Shown one piece after another: positions 54,098-62,443 of a DNA stretch of 64,000 nucleotides. Position 1 is the stretch's first letter. Each line of letters opens with the position of its first letter. The stretch is from contig NZ_JABFCN010000048.1 in assembly GCF_013087515.1 (NCBI RefSeq), positions 372,001 to 436,000 of the forward strand, read 5' to 3'. The stretch comes from Rhizobium sophorae. Lineage in GTDB: Bacteria > Pseudomonadota > Alphaproteobacteria > Rhizobiales > Rhizobiaceae. The translations under genes and the position numbers were made by a program. Under the pieces are notes generated by a model, which ran no database searches, was not told the DNA's origin, and saw only the letters and a list, made by a program, of their open reading frames with translations.

Positions 54098-56344
54098 CTA
54101 AGCGAGGTTGAAAGGCATCTGCCTGACTGGCTTGCCTGTCAGACGCGAGATGGCATTGGCAAATGCCGGCGCCAAAGGCGGCAAGCCGGGTTCGCCCATG
54201 CCTGTCGGTGCATCCGCGCTCGGTACGATGTTGACGTCGAACTCTGGCACATCCGTGATCCTTGCCACCGTGAATTCGCTGAAGTTGCCTTGCTCCACAA
54301 TACCGTCCTTGAGCGTGATTTCCGCGCCGGCAAGGCATGTCGACAAGCCCATGATCGCCGCGCCCTGGACCTGCGCTTCCACAGTCCGAGGGTTGACGGC
54401 CAAATTGCAGTGCACCCCCGCCGTAACCTGATGCAGCTTGGGCTGCCCGTCGACGACGGAGGCTTCCACCACGTAGGCCACCACGGATGAAAAGGATTCG
54501 TGCACGGCCACACCCCAGGCCCGGCCTTCTGCCAATGCCCTACTGCCGTAACCGCTCTTGTCTACGGCGAGTTGCAGTGCATCGCGATGACGAGGATGCT
54601 CATCGCCAAACATCTTCATGCGATATGCGACCGGATCCTGGTCGGTGGCTCTCGCTATATCGTCAAGCAAGGTCTCCATCACGAAAGCCGTATGTGTGGA
54701 GCCAACGCTGCGCCACCACAGAACCGGCACGTTGGCAACAGGATGATGTACTGTCAGGCGCATAGGAAGCGGATAGGGGCTCCGCATCCCCTCGGTTGTG
54801 GCGGCATCGATGCCGTCCTTCACCTGGAACTTCTCGAACACGGTTCCCGTCAGTATGGACTGGCCGACGATGGTGTGGTCCCAGGCCAGCACATTGCCCT
54901 CTTTGTCGAAGCCGATGCGGGCGCGGTGAAGATGCGTTGGACGATAGTAGCCGCCCCTCATATCGTCCTCACGGCTCCAGAGCGTTCGCACCGGTGCGTT
55001 CAGCCCCGCCGCCCTGGCGGCTTTGGCTATCTGGCACGCCTCCATTGCCGTGTCGCTGCTGCTGGAAAAGCGCCGGCCGAAGCCACCACCCGATGTCTGC
55101 ACGTTCACCACGACCTGTTCCGGCTTGAGGCCGAGCACGTTTGCTGCAACGCCGGCGTCGAGCCCTGCACTTTGGCTCCCCATCCAGATCTCGGCACGAT
55201 CGTCGGAAAGCCGAACGGTGCAGTTCAGGGGTTCCATCGCCGCGTGGGCGAGATACGGAAACACGAATTCGGCTTCCAGACTCAAGGGTGCGGTTTCCAA
55301 TGGCGCCATGTCGGCATCGAACTGGCGCGGTCCGGGGCGATCGGCGATCTCGCGAAACTGGGCAAGCTGCTTTTCACTATCGACCTTTTCGACAGCCGAT
55401 GTGTCCCACTCCACCTTAAGGGCGTTGCGGCCCTGAGATGCCTGCCAATACCCGTCGGCCACCACGGCCACACCCTCTGCACCGCGATCCAGCGGCACCC
55501 GCAAAACAGCTTTCACACCCTTTACTGAACGTGCTGCGCTATCGTCCAGCGATGCTATCTTAGCTCCGAAGACCGGAGGGCGAGCCACCACGGCCGTCAA
55601 TTGTCCCGGCAGCTTGAAGTCGATGCCAAAACTCTGTTGGCCACTACTCTTGGCTTGTGCGTCCAGACGCTGGGTGGGCTGGCCGATGATGCGGAAATCC
55701 TTCGGGTCCTTCAACGCTATTTTCTGAGGGACGGGCAGGGCCATGGCCGCTTCGGAAAGTTCTCCATAACCGAGCTTGCGGCCATCGGGAGCCAGAACCA
55801 CACCTGCCTCGGTTCGCAGCGCGGAAACATCCACGTTCCAGCGGTCCGCCGCGGCTGCGAGTAGCATGGCGCGGACGCGGGCACCCAACTCGCGATACTG
55901 CGTAAAGCTGTTCTTGATGGTGTTCGAACCGCCGGTAAGGTGCATGCCGAAGAGCGGATCAACATAGGCCATGTCATTGGTGCCGAGCTGGCTGCGTACT
56001 GAATTCCAGTCCGCGTCTAGTTCTTCTGCCAGGATCATCGGCAATGCTGTTTGGACGCCTTGACCGAACTCGAGCCGGTTGATTGTGACCATAACTTCGC
56101 CATTTGGCGCAATTTGAACAAATGCAGAAGGCTGCTCGGTCGGCTTCAGAGCGGTGGGCACCTCACCCGCGTCGGTGGACTGGGCGGCGGCCAGATGGGG
56201 GAAAATGCCGACAGCCAAACCGAGGGTCCCCGTCAGCTTTAGAAAGCTGCGGCGTGGCAACGCCTGAACCGCCGTTGAACGACCCCGTTCCAGCATGTGC
56301 TGCAGCGCACGCGGTAATTCGCTATAATCCATGTTCGGCAACAT
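54098..56344 (-). CDS. Molybdenum hydroxylase large subunit (isoquinoline 1-oxidoreductase beta / aldehyde dehydrogenase type)
   Basis: A 748-residue xanthine-oxidase-family subunit binding molybdopterin. A twin-arginine signal (RRSFLKLTG at residues 31-39, then LGLAVGIFPHLAAA) sends it folded to the periplasm. Further marks are SGGGFGRRFSS, PVLWWRSVGSTHTAFV and the catalytic Glu region GMGEPGLPPLAPA. It forms a complex with the 2Fe-2S subunit encoded 12 bp upstream and probably passes electrons to the cytochrome c. The oxidised substrate is unknown. Confidence 0.9.
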   Translation of the reverse strand: MLPNMDYSELPRALQHMLERGRSTAVQALPRRSFLKLTGTLGLAVGIFPHLAAAQSTDAGEVPTALKPTEQPSAFVQIAPNGEVMVTINRLEFGQGVQTALPMILAEELDADWNSVRSQLGTNDMAYVDPLFGMHLTGGSNTIKNSFTQYRELGARVRAMLLAAAADRWNVDVSALRTEAGVVLAPDGRKLGYGELSEAAMALPVPQKIALKDPKDFRIIGQPTQRLDAQAKSSGQQSFGIDFKLPGQLTAVVARPPVFGAKIASLDDSAARSVKGVKAVLRVPLDRGAEGVAVVADGYWQASQGRNALKVEWDTSAVEKVDSEKQLAQFREIADRPGPRQFDADMAPLETAPLSLEAEFVFPYLAHAAMEPLNCTVRLSDDRAEIWMGSQSAGLDAGVAANVLGLKPEQVVVNVQTSGGGFGRRFSSSSDTAMEACQIAKAARAAGLNAPVRTLWSREDDMRGGYYRPTHLHRARIGFDKEGNVLAWDHTIVGQSILTGTVFEKFQVKDGIDAATTEGMRSPYPLPMRLTVHHPVANVPVLWWRSVGSTHTAFVMETLLDDIARATDQDPVAYRMKMFGDEHPRHRDALQLAVDKSGYGSRALAEGRAWGVAVHESFSSVVAYVVEASVVDGQPKLHQVTAGVHCNLAVNPRTVEAQVQGAAIMGLSTCLAGAEITLKDGIVEQGNFSEFTVARITDVPEFDVNIVPSADAPTGMGEPGLPPLAPAFANAISRLTGKPVRQMPFNLA

Positions 56345-56356
56345 ATGGCGTCTCCT

Positions 56357-56830
56357 TCAGACGAGATTGCTGGCAGCATCGGCTATGGCGGCGCGGATGC
56401 GGACATAGGTTCCGCAACGACAAATATTGCCTTCCATTGCCGAATCGATCTCCGAGGCAGTCGGCTGCGAACCGGAGGGCAGGGATGCCAGGAACGCCGT
56501 GGCGCTCATGATCTGACCGCTCTGACAATAACCGCACTGCGCTACATCGTGCTTGACCCAAGCTGCGCGCACAGCGGCGCCGACGCGGTCGCTGCCGTCG
56601 GTCGCTTTTTCTATGGTGGTGATATTCAGGCCCTCGGCAGCGGAGAGAGGGGTGCTGCAGGACCGGACAGCCTCACCATCCAGATGTATCGTGCACGCGC
56701 CGCAAAGCGCGGCGCCGCAGCCGAACTTGGTCCCGGTCATGCCGAGCGTGTCGCGCAGGACCCAAAGGATGGGTGTCTCCGGGTCGGCGTCGACCTCGTG
56801 CTGATTACCGTTGATATTCAGTGTGATCAT
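56357..56830 (-). CDS. 2Fe-2S subunit of molybdenum hydroxylase (IorA-like)
   Basis: A 157-residue protein with two 2Fe-2S clusters: the plant-ferredoxin-type GCGAALCGACTIHLDG plus a fourth Cys in RSCSTP, and the helical C-terminal site CGYCQSGQ...NICRCGTY. It carries electrons from the Mo centre. It has no signal peptide, consistent with hitch-hiking export with the Tat subunit. The large subunit gene follows at 12 bp. Confidence 0.93.
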   Translation of the reverse strand: MITLNINGNQHEVDADPETPILWVLRDTLGMTGTKFGCGAALCGACTIHLDGEAVRSCSTPLSAAEGLNITTIEKATDGSDRVGAAVRAAWVKHDVAQCGYCQSGQIMSATAFLASLPSGSQPTASEIDSAMEGNICRCGTYVRIRAAIADAASNLV

Positions 56831-57167
56831 GACTGGTCGGTTCTCCGATGTTTCATAATGGATGTGCTCGTTGTCGTTCAGCTAACGGTTAGAACCGTCG
56901 ATCTCTGAGGAGAGCGACGGCGACAGGAGTGCCGCCAGCTACCTCCAGGATGATGAGACGCCTTCGACCAAGAGCCTGCTCTCCGCGGCAACGTTAGCTC
57001 GTCCGGCGGCGCCAAATTAGTTGGGCCAACCTGCACGACGTTAGAAAGGCGGCTTCTGAATGCGAGACAAAAGCACGAGCAGACACGTCAACCCAAGACC
57101 GGTCAGCGATGATCAGCCACGTTGGGTGCCTATCGATCGCCGGCTTGCTCAGCCAAGAGGTTCGCAG
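56831..57167. other. Intergenic region between the cytochrome c and 2Fe-2S genes
   Basis: This 337 bp region has no convincing gene. It contains ACGGTT-AG-AACCGT (56885-56898), a perfect inverted repeat 55 bp upstream of the 2Fe-2S start, and copy 3 of the lysR-start element (57031-57062). The Mo-hydroxylase genes thus may have their own promoter and not only be read from the cytochrome gene. Confidence 0.5.
57031..57062 (+). promoter_or_regulatory. Element at the lysR start, copy 3 of 3
   Basis: CTGCACGACGTTAGAAAGGC begins a 32-bp match (25 identical) to the lysR start element, including the terminal AATG, but no reading frame follows. It lies about 200 bp upstream of the 2Fe-2S gene on the opposite strand. 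Confidence 0.4.
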
Positions 57168-57542
57168 CTACTTCGACAGGGACTTCAGGTAAGCGATGAT
57201 TTTTAGCCGATCCTCAGGCTTGGGTACGCCCACGGTCATTGTGGTGGTTGGTACAACTTCGCGAGGCGCTGCTAGAAATCGGTCCAACGTCGCCTCGTCC
57301 CATACTAATCCCGACGCCTTCATGGCCGTCGAATAGCGGACGCCCTCCGCAGCGCCGGCCGCGCGCCCGACAACGCCGCCGAGCCCCGGCCCAGCCTTCT
57401 TCTGATCCGTGGTCGAATGACAGGCGGAACAGCGCTGAAACGCTTTTTGCCCCAAGGCGACATCTCCCTCCGCTGCCGCAGGAGCCGTCGCCGACACAAG
57501 GATGAAGGTGGAGATCACAACAGAAGCCAAAATTTTTGTCAT
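57168..57542 (-). CDS. Periplasmic class I cytochrome c
   Basis: A 124-residue c-type cytochrome: signal peptide ILASVVISTFILVSATAPAAA, haem site CSACH at about residue 38, the GPGLGGVVGR loop, and a Met ligand in PTTTMTVGVP with the C-terminal helix RLKIIAYLKSLSK. It is like the cytochromes that accept electrons from periplasmic molybdenum hydroxylases, which are encoded just downstream. The start at MTKILA was chosen because the longer frame has no leader. Confidence 0.92.
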   Translation of the reverse strand: MTKILASVVISTFILVSATAPAAAEGDVALGQKAFQRCSACHSTTDQKKAGPGLGGVVGRAAGAAEGVRYSTAMKASGLVWDEATLDRFLAAPREVVPTTTMTVGVPKPEDRLKIIAYLKSLSK

Positions 57543-58204
57543 GCGTGTACTTCCCGAATGCAGGCTGTCGAAGCCCCCTGAAAGGACGGCGGAGTAGCGC
57601 GCGCCAGCACCGTTGCTGGCAGGCCGCGCTAAAGACCTTAGACCCAAGACACGCCTCATCTTCTCCGGACATGGCATCGCACTGGAGACGGCGGTTGGTT
57701 GTGGACGTTACCTCGCCTCAGCATGGAGCATTAGGCGGTACTATCTGCATGATGTTAGAAATGAGATTCATAAATGCCCGACAGCCAACGATCGTCGACG
57801 AAGGTTGTCTGCCTTGCTTTGCACCAGCAGGACTCAACCCTCTTGATGCCTGCCGCAGCGTGCAATCAGTGAAGCTTAAGCTTCCCTCAGACATCGGTTG
57901 CAGGACGGAAGTTCGCCTATCGTCGGCTTGGTGATTCCCCGCTGATGGAATAGTTTCTCGCAGATCTCGCACGCGCCGAGGCTCCCAAGACGGTCTCGCT
58001 TCAACGACCTGTGTTGCGTTCTTGAATGGCATATGGCACGCCTCATCACGAATAGCGGTTCAGTTCCTTGCGAAAAGCCTGGCTCGGCTTGATTATTTCA
58101 CCTCAATCGTCGCGTGCATAAATGGCGGGGAATTCCACAACGGCGACCTGCTCTTGCTATTAAAAACGATGATGCCCTTACAGCCTCGGCAGGAGCAGAC
58201 GACG
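57543..58204. other. Intergenic region between cytochrome c and the methyltransferase
   Basis: A 662 bp stretch, less GC-rich than the core genes, with no open reading frame of rhizobial codon bias. It contains copy 2 of the lysR-start element. The ATG of that copy would give only about 35 codons without similarity to LysR. It may be the relic of a lost regulator gene; the right part includes the upstream region of the methyltransferase gene. Confidence 0.45.
57733..57777 (+). promoter_or_regulatory. Element at the lysR start, copy 2 of 3
   Basis: 37 of 45 positions equal the lysR start element, including CTGCATGATGTTAGAAATGA and the terminal ATAAATG. It lies 190-235 bp upstream of the cytochrome c start on the opposite strand. 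Confidence 0.55.
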
Positions 58205-58909
58205 ATGAAACGCCCGGGCATGTCGCAACTCGATCCGGCCGCCTTCATCCGTGCCAACCTGCCTATATCCCCCGTTCCCTCGATCCCCGAGATTTGCCTT
58301 CATACGGCAGGGCCTGCGAGCGGGCTCTGGCGGCTTGCCAGTAGCAGAGAGGCCGATCCGCCGCCTTACTGGGCTTATCCCTGGGCCGGCGGCGCCGTGC
58401 TTGCCCGCCATCTGCTCGACCAGCCGGAAACGGTCGCGGGCCGCCGTGTCCTCGATCTCGGCGCCGGCTCAGGACTCGTCGCTATCGCGGCAGCAAAGGC
58501 TGGAGCACGCACGGTTACGGCGGTCGACATCGATGCCAATGCCATTGCCGCGATCGGCCTCAACGCGGCGATCAACGGCGTGGATATCGTAGCCCGGGCC
58601 GCCGATATCATCGAGGATCCGCCGCCGGATGCAGACCTTCTCGTCGTCGGCGACCTGTTCTACGATCCAGCGCTCGCCTTGCGGGTAATGGCCTTCCTCC
58701 GGCGTTGCCAGGCGAGCGATATCGAGGTGCTGATCGGCGATCCCGAACGGGCCCACCTGCCGCAGGGCGAACTCAGGCGAATCGCCACCCATGCGGTTGC
58801 GGATTTCGGCGGAGGCACTGGCGGCGGGGCAGTGCCGGCGGGCGTTTTTGCGCTCTCCGGCAAAGCTGAAGGCAAGATTATGCCAGAAGGTCAGGCCGCA
58901 ACAACATGA
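58205..58909 (+). CDS. ETF-beta lysine methyltransferase homologue (METTL20/PrmA-like)
   Basis: A 234-residue class I SAM methyltransferase. PYWAYPWAGGAVLARHLLD, the SAM loop VLDLGAGSGLVAIAAAKAGA, TAVDIDANAI, DLLVVGDLFYD and EVLIGDPERAHLP follow the METTL20 (ETFBKMT) pattern very closely; bacterial orthologues trimethylate lysines of electron-transfer flavoprotein beta. Automatic annotation often calls it ribosomal L11 methyltransferase, which is less fitting. AGGAG lies nine bases upstream of the ATG. Its 3' end overlaps that of moeA by 32 bp. Confidence 0.87.
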   Translation: MKRPGMSQLDPAAFIRANLPISPVPSIPEICLHTAGPASGLWRLASSREADPPPYWAYPWAGGAVLARHLLDQPETVAGRRVLDLGAGSGLVAIAAAKAGARTVTAVDIDANAIAAIGLNAAINGVDIVARAADIIEDPPPDADLLVVGDLFYDPALALRVMAFLRRCQASDIEVLIGDPERAHLPQGELRRIATHAVADFGGGTGGGAVPAGVFALSGKAEGKIMPEGQAATT

Positions 58910-60101
58910 CCGGGCAGGGCGCTCCGGCCGGCAATTCCGGCGCATGTGGCGGGCGGATGACAAGGCAATCGGCTGCGGCGAAGACCTTCATCATCGAGGA
59001 ATCCTGCTTGCCGAAAGGTTCGGCGAGCCAGTGGCCGGCGGCGGATTTCGAAAGTTTCGCCCTGATATAGTCCTGCCGGTGGTCGTTGGCGCGCAGTGTG
59101 ACGGCTGCCTCCACCGTTGCCTCGCGCTGCACTGGCGGTAGGGAGGCGAGCTTGCGGATCAGCGGTTCCAGGAAGAGCAGAGAGCAGACGAGGCTAGAGA
59201 CCGGATTGCCGGGCAGGCCGAGCACATGCGTCTCGCCGAAGCTGCCGACCATCAGCGGTTTGCCGGGGCGCATGGCGATGCGCCAGAAATCGAGCTGCAT
59301 ACCGGCCTCGATCAGCGTGGCCTGCACCAGATCATGGTCGCCGACCGAAGCGCCGCCGAGCGTGACGATCACATCGACCTTGGCGTCCCGCGCCGTGTCG
59401 ATCGCCGCGCTGATCTTGGCCTTGTCGTCAGGCACGATGCCGAGATCGAGCACATCGGCGCCGGCTTTGCGGGCAAGGGCTGCAATGCCAAACGTATTGG
59501 ATGCGATGATCTGCGAAGGGCCGGGCGTGCTTCCGGGCGGCAGCAGTTCGTCGCCGGTTGCGAGGATGGCGATCAGCGGGCGACGCAGCACCTCGACATC
59601 AGGCCGGTTCATGCCGGCAGCAACCGTCAGTCGCGAAAAATCGAGCACGGTGCCGGCCGACAGCACGGCTTCGCCTTCGGCGAAATCCTGGCCGCGCGGC
59701 CGAACATGCTGCCCCTGCCGGACAGGGAAATTGATTCTGATGCCGCCCTCGATCTTCTCCGCATCCTCCTGCAGCAGGACGCTGTCGGCGCCTGGCGGAA
59801 CAGGCGCGCCGGTGAAGATGCGAACAGCCTCTCCCTGGCCGACGCTTCCCTCGAAGCCGTGGCCGGCGGAAGACATGCCGATGACCTTCAGCACGGCGCC
59901 CGGCTCCGGCGCGTCTTCGCGGCGTAGCGCATAGCCATCCATGGCGGAGGCATTGAAGGGCGGCTGGGTCAGGCCGGCCGTCAGATCGACGGCCAGGATA
60001 CGGCCCTCAGCCTCGGAAAGCGGCAGCGTCTCGGATGCAGCAATGGGCTTGGCGCGAGACAGTAAGCGGTTCAAGGCCTCGGCGACCGGGAGAAGGTTCA
60101 T
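58878..60101 (-). CDS. moeA: Molybdopterin molybdenumtransferase MoeA
   Basis: Inserts molybdate into adenylylated molybdopterin. The 407-residue protein has FNASAMDGYALR, AVRIFTGAPVPPGAD, the MogA-like ATGDELLPPG and LGGASVGDHDLV, RPGKPLMVG and GLPGNPVSSLV. It overlaps moaC by four bases (ATGA) and ends the trp/moa operon. Its product is needed by molybdenum enzymes such as the hydroxylase encoded nearby. Confidence 0.95.
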   Translation of the reverse strand: MNLLPVAEALNRLLSRAKPIAASETLPLSEAEGRILAVDLTAGLTQPPFNASAMDGYALRREDAPEPGAVLKVIGMSSAGHGFEGSVGQGEAVRIFTGAPVPPGADSVLLQEDAEKIEGGIRINFPVRQGQHVRPRGQDFAEGEAVLSAGTVLDFSRLTVAAGMNRPDVEVLRRPLIAILATGDELLPPGSTPGPSQIIASNTFGIAALARKAGADVLDLGIVPDDKAKISAAIDTARDAKVDVIVTLGGASVGDHDLVQATLIEAGMQLDFWRIAMRPGKPLMVGSFGETHVLGLPGNPVSSLVCSLLFLEPLIRKLASLPPVQREATVEAAVTLRANDHRQDYIRAKLSKSAAGHWLAEPFGKQDSSMMKVFAAADCLVIRPPHAPELPAGAPCPVMLLRPDLLA

Positions 60102-60595
60102 CTCGCCTCCGGATGACGGAAATCGCCGGATTTTCCGCCGGACTTTTCAAGAAGTCTGATGCCGGCGATCTCCATTGCCTTATCGGCCGCCTTGGCCATG
60201 TCGTAGATCGTCAGACAAGCGACCGAGACGGCGGTCAGCGCCTCCATCTCCACACCGGTCTTGCCGGTGAGCTTGGCGGTCGCCGTAACGCGCAGGCCGG
60301 GCAGCGCGGCATCTTCCGCGATCTCGACCGTGACCTTCGTCAGCATCAGCGGATGGCAGAGCGGAATGAGATCGGGGGTGCGTTTTGCCGCCATGATGCC
60401 GGCAAGACGCGCCGTGCCGATCACATCGCCCTTCTTGGCATCGCCTTGGCGGATGAGAGCAAGCGTTTCCGGCGCCATCTTCACATGGCCCTCGGCAGTG
60501 GCGATGCGTACCGTCTCGGCCTTGTCGGAGACATCGACCATATGCGCCTCACCAGAGGCTCCGATATGCGTGAGGCCTGGCTTTTGGCCGCTCAT
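60098..60595 (-). CDS. moaC: Cyclic pyranopterin monophosphate synthase MoaC
   Basis: Second enzyme of molybdenum cofactor synthesis, forming cPMP together with MoaA. The 165-residue protein has the substrate site PLCHPLMLTKV, the catalytic Lys/Glu region TGKTGVEMEALTAV and CLTIYDMAKA. The start at MSGQKP lies one base after the trpC stop; the longer frame overlaps trpC. Confidence 0.96.
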   Translation of the reverse strand: MSGQKPGLTHIGASGEAHMVDVSDKAETVRIATAEGHVKMAPETLALIRQGDAKKGDVIGTARLAGIMAAKRTPDLIPLCHPLMLTKVTVEIAEDAALPGLRVTATAKLTGKTGVEMEALTAVSVACLTIYDMAKAADKAMEIAGIRLLEKSGGKSGDFRHPEAR

Positions 60596-60596
60596 A

Positions 60597-61409
60597 TCAT
60601 TCGGCCGCGATGGCGGCGTCGCCAAGGAGCAGAGCGCGGGTAGCGGCCGCCACGTCGTCCCTGCGCATCAGGCTCTCGCCGACGAGGAAAGTGTTGATGT
60701 CGACGGCCTGCAGGCGCTTGCAATCGGCATGGGTGAAGACGCCGCTTTCGCCGACCAGAAGCCGGTCTGCCGGCACCATGGGGGCAAGCGTCTCGCTGAC
60801 GGTGAGGCTGACTTCGAAAGTGCGCAGATTGCGGTTGTTGATGCCGATGAGCGGTGAGGAGAATTTTAGCGCCCGCTCCATCTCCTCGGCGTCGTGGACC
60901 TCGACAAGCACATCCATACCGAGGGCGAAGGCCTCGTCCTGCAGGCGCTCGGCTTCATCGTCCGACAGCGAGGCCATGATCAGCAGGATGCAATCGGCGC
61001 CCCAGGCACGGGCCTCATGCACCTGGTAGGTCTCGAACATGAAATCCTTGCGCAGCGCCGGCAGCGTGCAGGCAGCGCGGGCGGCTGTCAGAAATTCCGG
61101 TGCGCCTTGGAAGCTCGGCCTGTCGGTCAGTACGGACAGGCAGGCGGCACCGCCGGCCTCATAGGCGCTCGCCAGCGACGGCGGATCGAAATCCGGGCGA
61201 ATGAGACCCTTCGAGGGGCTTGCCTTCTTGATCTCGGCGATCAGGCCGAAGCGGCCGGCATCACGCTTGGCAACGAGCGCCTTGTGGAAGCCGCGTGGGG
61301 CGGACTGATCAGCTTGCATCGCCTTCAGATCGGCAAGCGACACCGCCGCCTTGGCAGCGGCAATCTCCTCGCGCTTGTAGAGTTCGATCTTCTTCAGGAT
61401 ATCGGTCAT
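60597..61409 (-). CDS. trpC: Indole-3-glycerol phosphate synthase
   Basis: Closes the indole ring in tryptophan synthesis. The 270-residue monofunctional TIM barrel has EIKKASPSKGLIR, LRKDFMFETYQVHEARAWGAD, VEVHDAEEMERAL, LIGINNRNLRTFEV and LLVGESGVFTHAD. It is nine bases after trpD. No PRA isomerase is fused, as is usual in rhizobia. Confidence 0.97.
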   Translation of the reverse strand: MTDILKKIELYKREEIAAAKAAVSLADLKAMQADQSAPRGFHKALVAKRDAGRFGLIAEIKKASPSKGLIRPDFDPPSLASAYEAGGAACLSVLTDRPSFQGAPEFLTAARAACTLPALRKDFMFETYQVHEARAWGADCILLIMASLSDDEAERLQDEAFALGMDVLVEVHDAEEMERALKFSSPLIGINNRNLRTFEVSLTVSETLAPMVPADRLLVGESGVFTHADCKRLQAVDINTFLVGESLMRRDDVAAATRALLLGDAAIAAE

Positions 61410-61418
61410 CGGGCAATC

Positions 61419-62435
61419 CTAGTCGATATCGTTGGAAACGGCGATGAGTTTGTCGAGAGCGAGCGCAGTAGAGCCGCTATCCAGCGACCGCGTGGCCAGC
61501 GTCATGCCGTCGCGGAGCGTCTCGACCTTGCCGGCGATGACGAGCGAGGCGGCGGCATTGGCGAGCGAGACATCGCGATAGGCATTCTGGGTGCCGCCGA
61601 GGACCTCGCGAAGGGCTGCAGCATTGGCGACACCGTCACCGCCCTTGATGTCGGCGAGCACACAAGGGCTGACGCCGAAATCGGCGGGCGAGAGCTCGAA
61701 GGTGCGGATCTTGCCGTCTTCGAGTGCTGCGACTTGTGTGATGCCGGTGGTGGTGATCTCGTCGAGCCCGTCGCCATGGACGACCCAGACGCATTCGGAG
61801 CCGAGATCGCGCATGACTTCGGCAAGCGGCACCAGCCATTGCGGTGAGAAGACGCCGAGCAGCTGGCGGCGAACGCCGGCCGGATTGGAGAGCGGCCCGA
61901 GCAGGTTGAAGATCGTCCGCGTGCCGAGTTCGACCCTCGAGGGACCGACATGACGCATGGCGGAATGATGCATCTGCGCGAACATGAAGCCGACGCCGGC
62001 CTCGGCAATGCAGCGGGAGATGATTTCGGGACCGACGTCGAGCTTGACACCGAGTGCGGCCAGATTGTCGGCTGCGCCCGATTTCGAACTCAGCGCCCGG
62101 TTGCCATGCTTGGCGACGGGAACACCGGCGCCGGCGACGATCAGCGCTGCCAGCGTCGAGATATTGTAGGTGCCGCTGGCATCGCCGCCGGTGCCGACGA
62201 TGTCGATCGCATCGGCCGGCGCCTCGACGGTCAGCATTTTCGAGCGCATCGCGGTGACGGCGCCGACGATCTCATCGACGGTTTCGCCGCGCACGCGCAA
62301 CGCCATCAGGAATCCGCCGATCTGCGAGGGCGTCGCCTGGCCCGACATCAGGATGTCGAAGGCGGCGCGGGCCTCGTCACGCGTCAGCGGCTCGCGGCTT
62401 GCGGCCTTGGCCAGGAACGGCTTCAGATCGGTCAT
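61419..62435 (-). CDS. trpD: Anthranilate phosphoribosyltransferase
   Basis: Joins anthranilate to PRPP. The 338-residue enzyme carries DIVGTGGDASGTYNISTLAA, the glycine-rich KHGNRALSSKSGAAD and the anthranilate site MHHSAMRHVGPSR. AGGAGG just upstream gives a strong start, eight bases after the ppiD-type stop. The order trpD-trpC-moaC-moeA is a known rhizobial arrangement. Confidence 0.97.
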   Translation of the reverse strand: MTDLKPFLAKAASREPLTRDEARAAFDILMSGQATPSQIGGFLMALRVRGETVDEIVGAVTAMRSKMLTVEAPADAIDIVGTGGDASGTYNISTLAALIVAGAGVPVAKHGNRALSSKSGAADNLAALGVKLDVGPEIISRCIAEAGVGFMFAQMHHSAMRHVGPSRVELGTRTIFNLLGPLSNPAGVRRQLLGVFSPQWLVPLAEVMRDLGSECVWVVHGDGLDEITTTGITQVAALEDGKIRTFELSPADFGVSPCVLADIKGGDGVANAAALREVLGGTQNAYRDVSLANAAASLVIAGKVETLRDGMTLATRSLDSGSTALALDKLIAVSNDID

Positions 62436-62443
62436 AAAACCTC

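Noticed and set aside
57536..57934. Possible small gene with an ATG in copy 2 of the lysR-start element
   Set aside because: The frame from the element's ATG stops after about 35 codons and other frames there lack rhizobial codon bias and family similarity.
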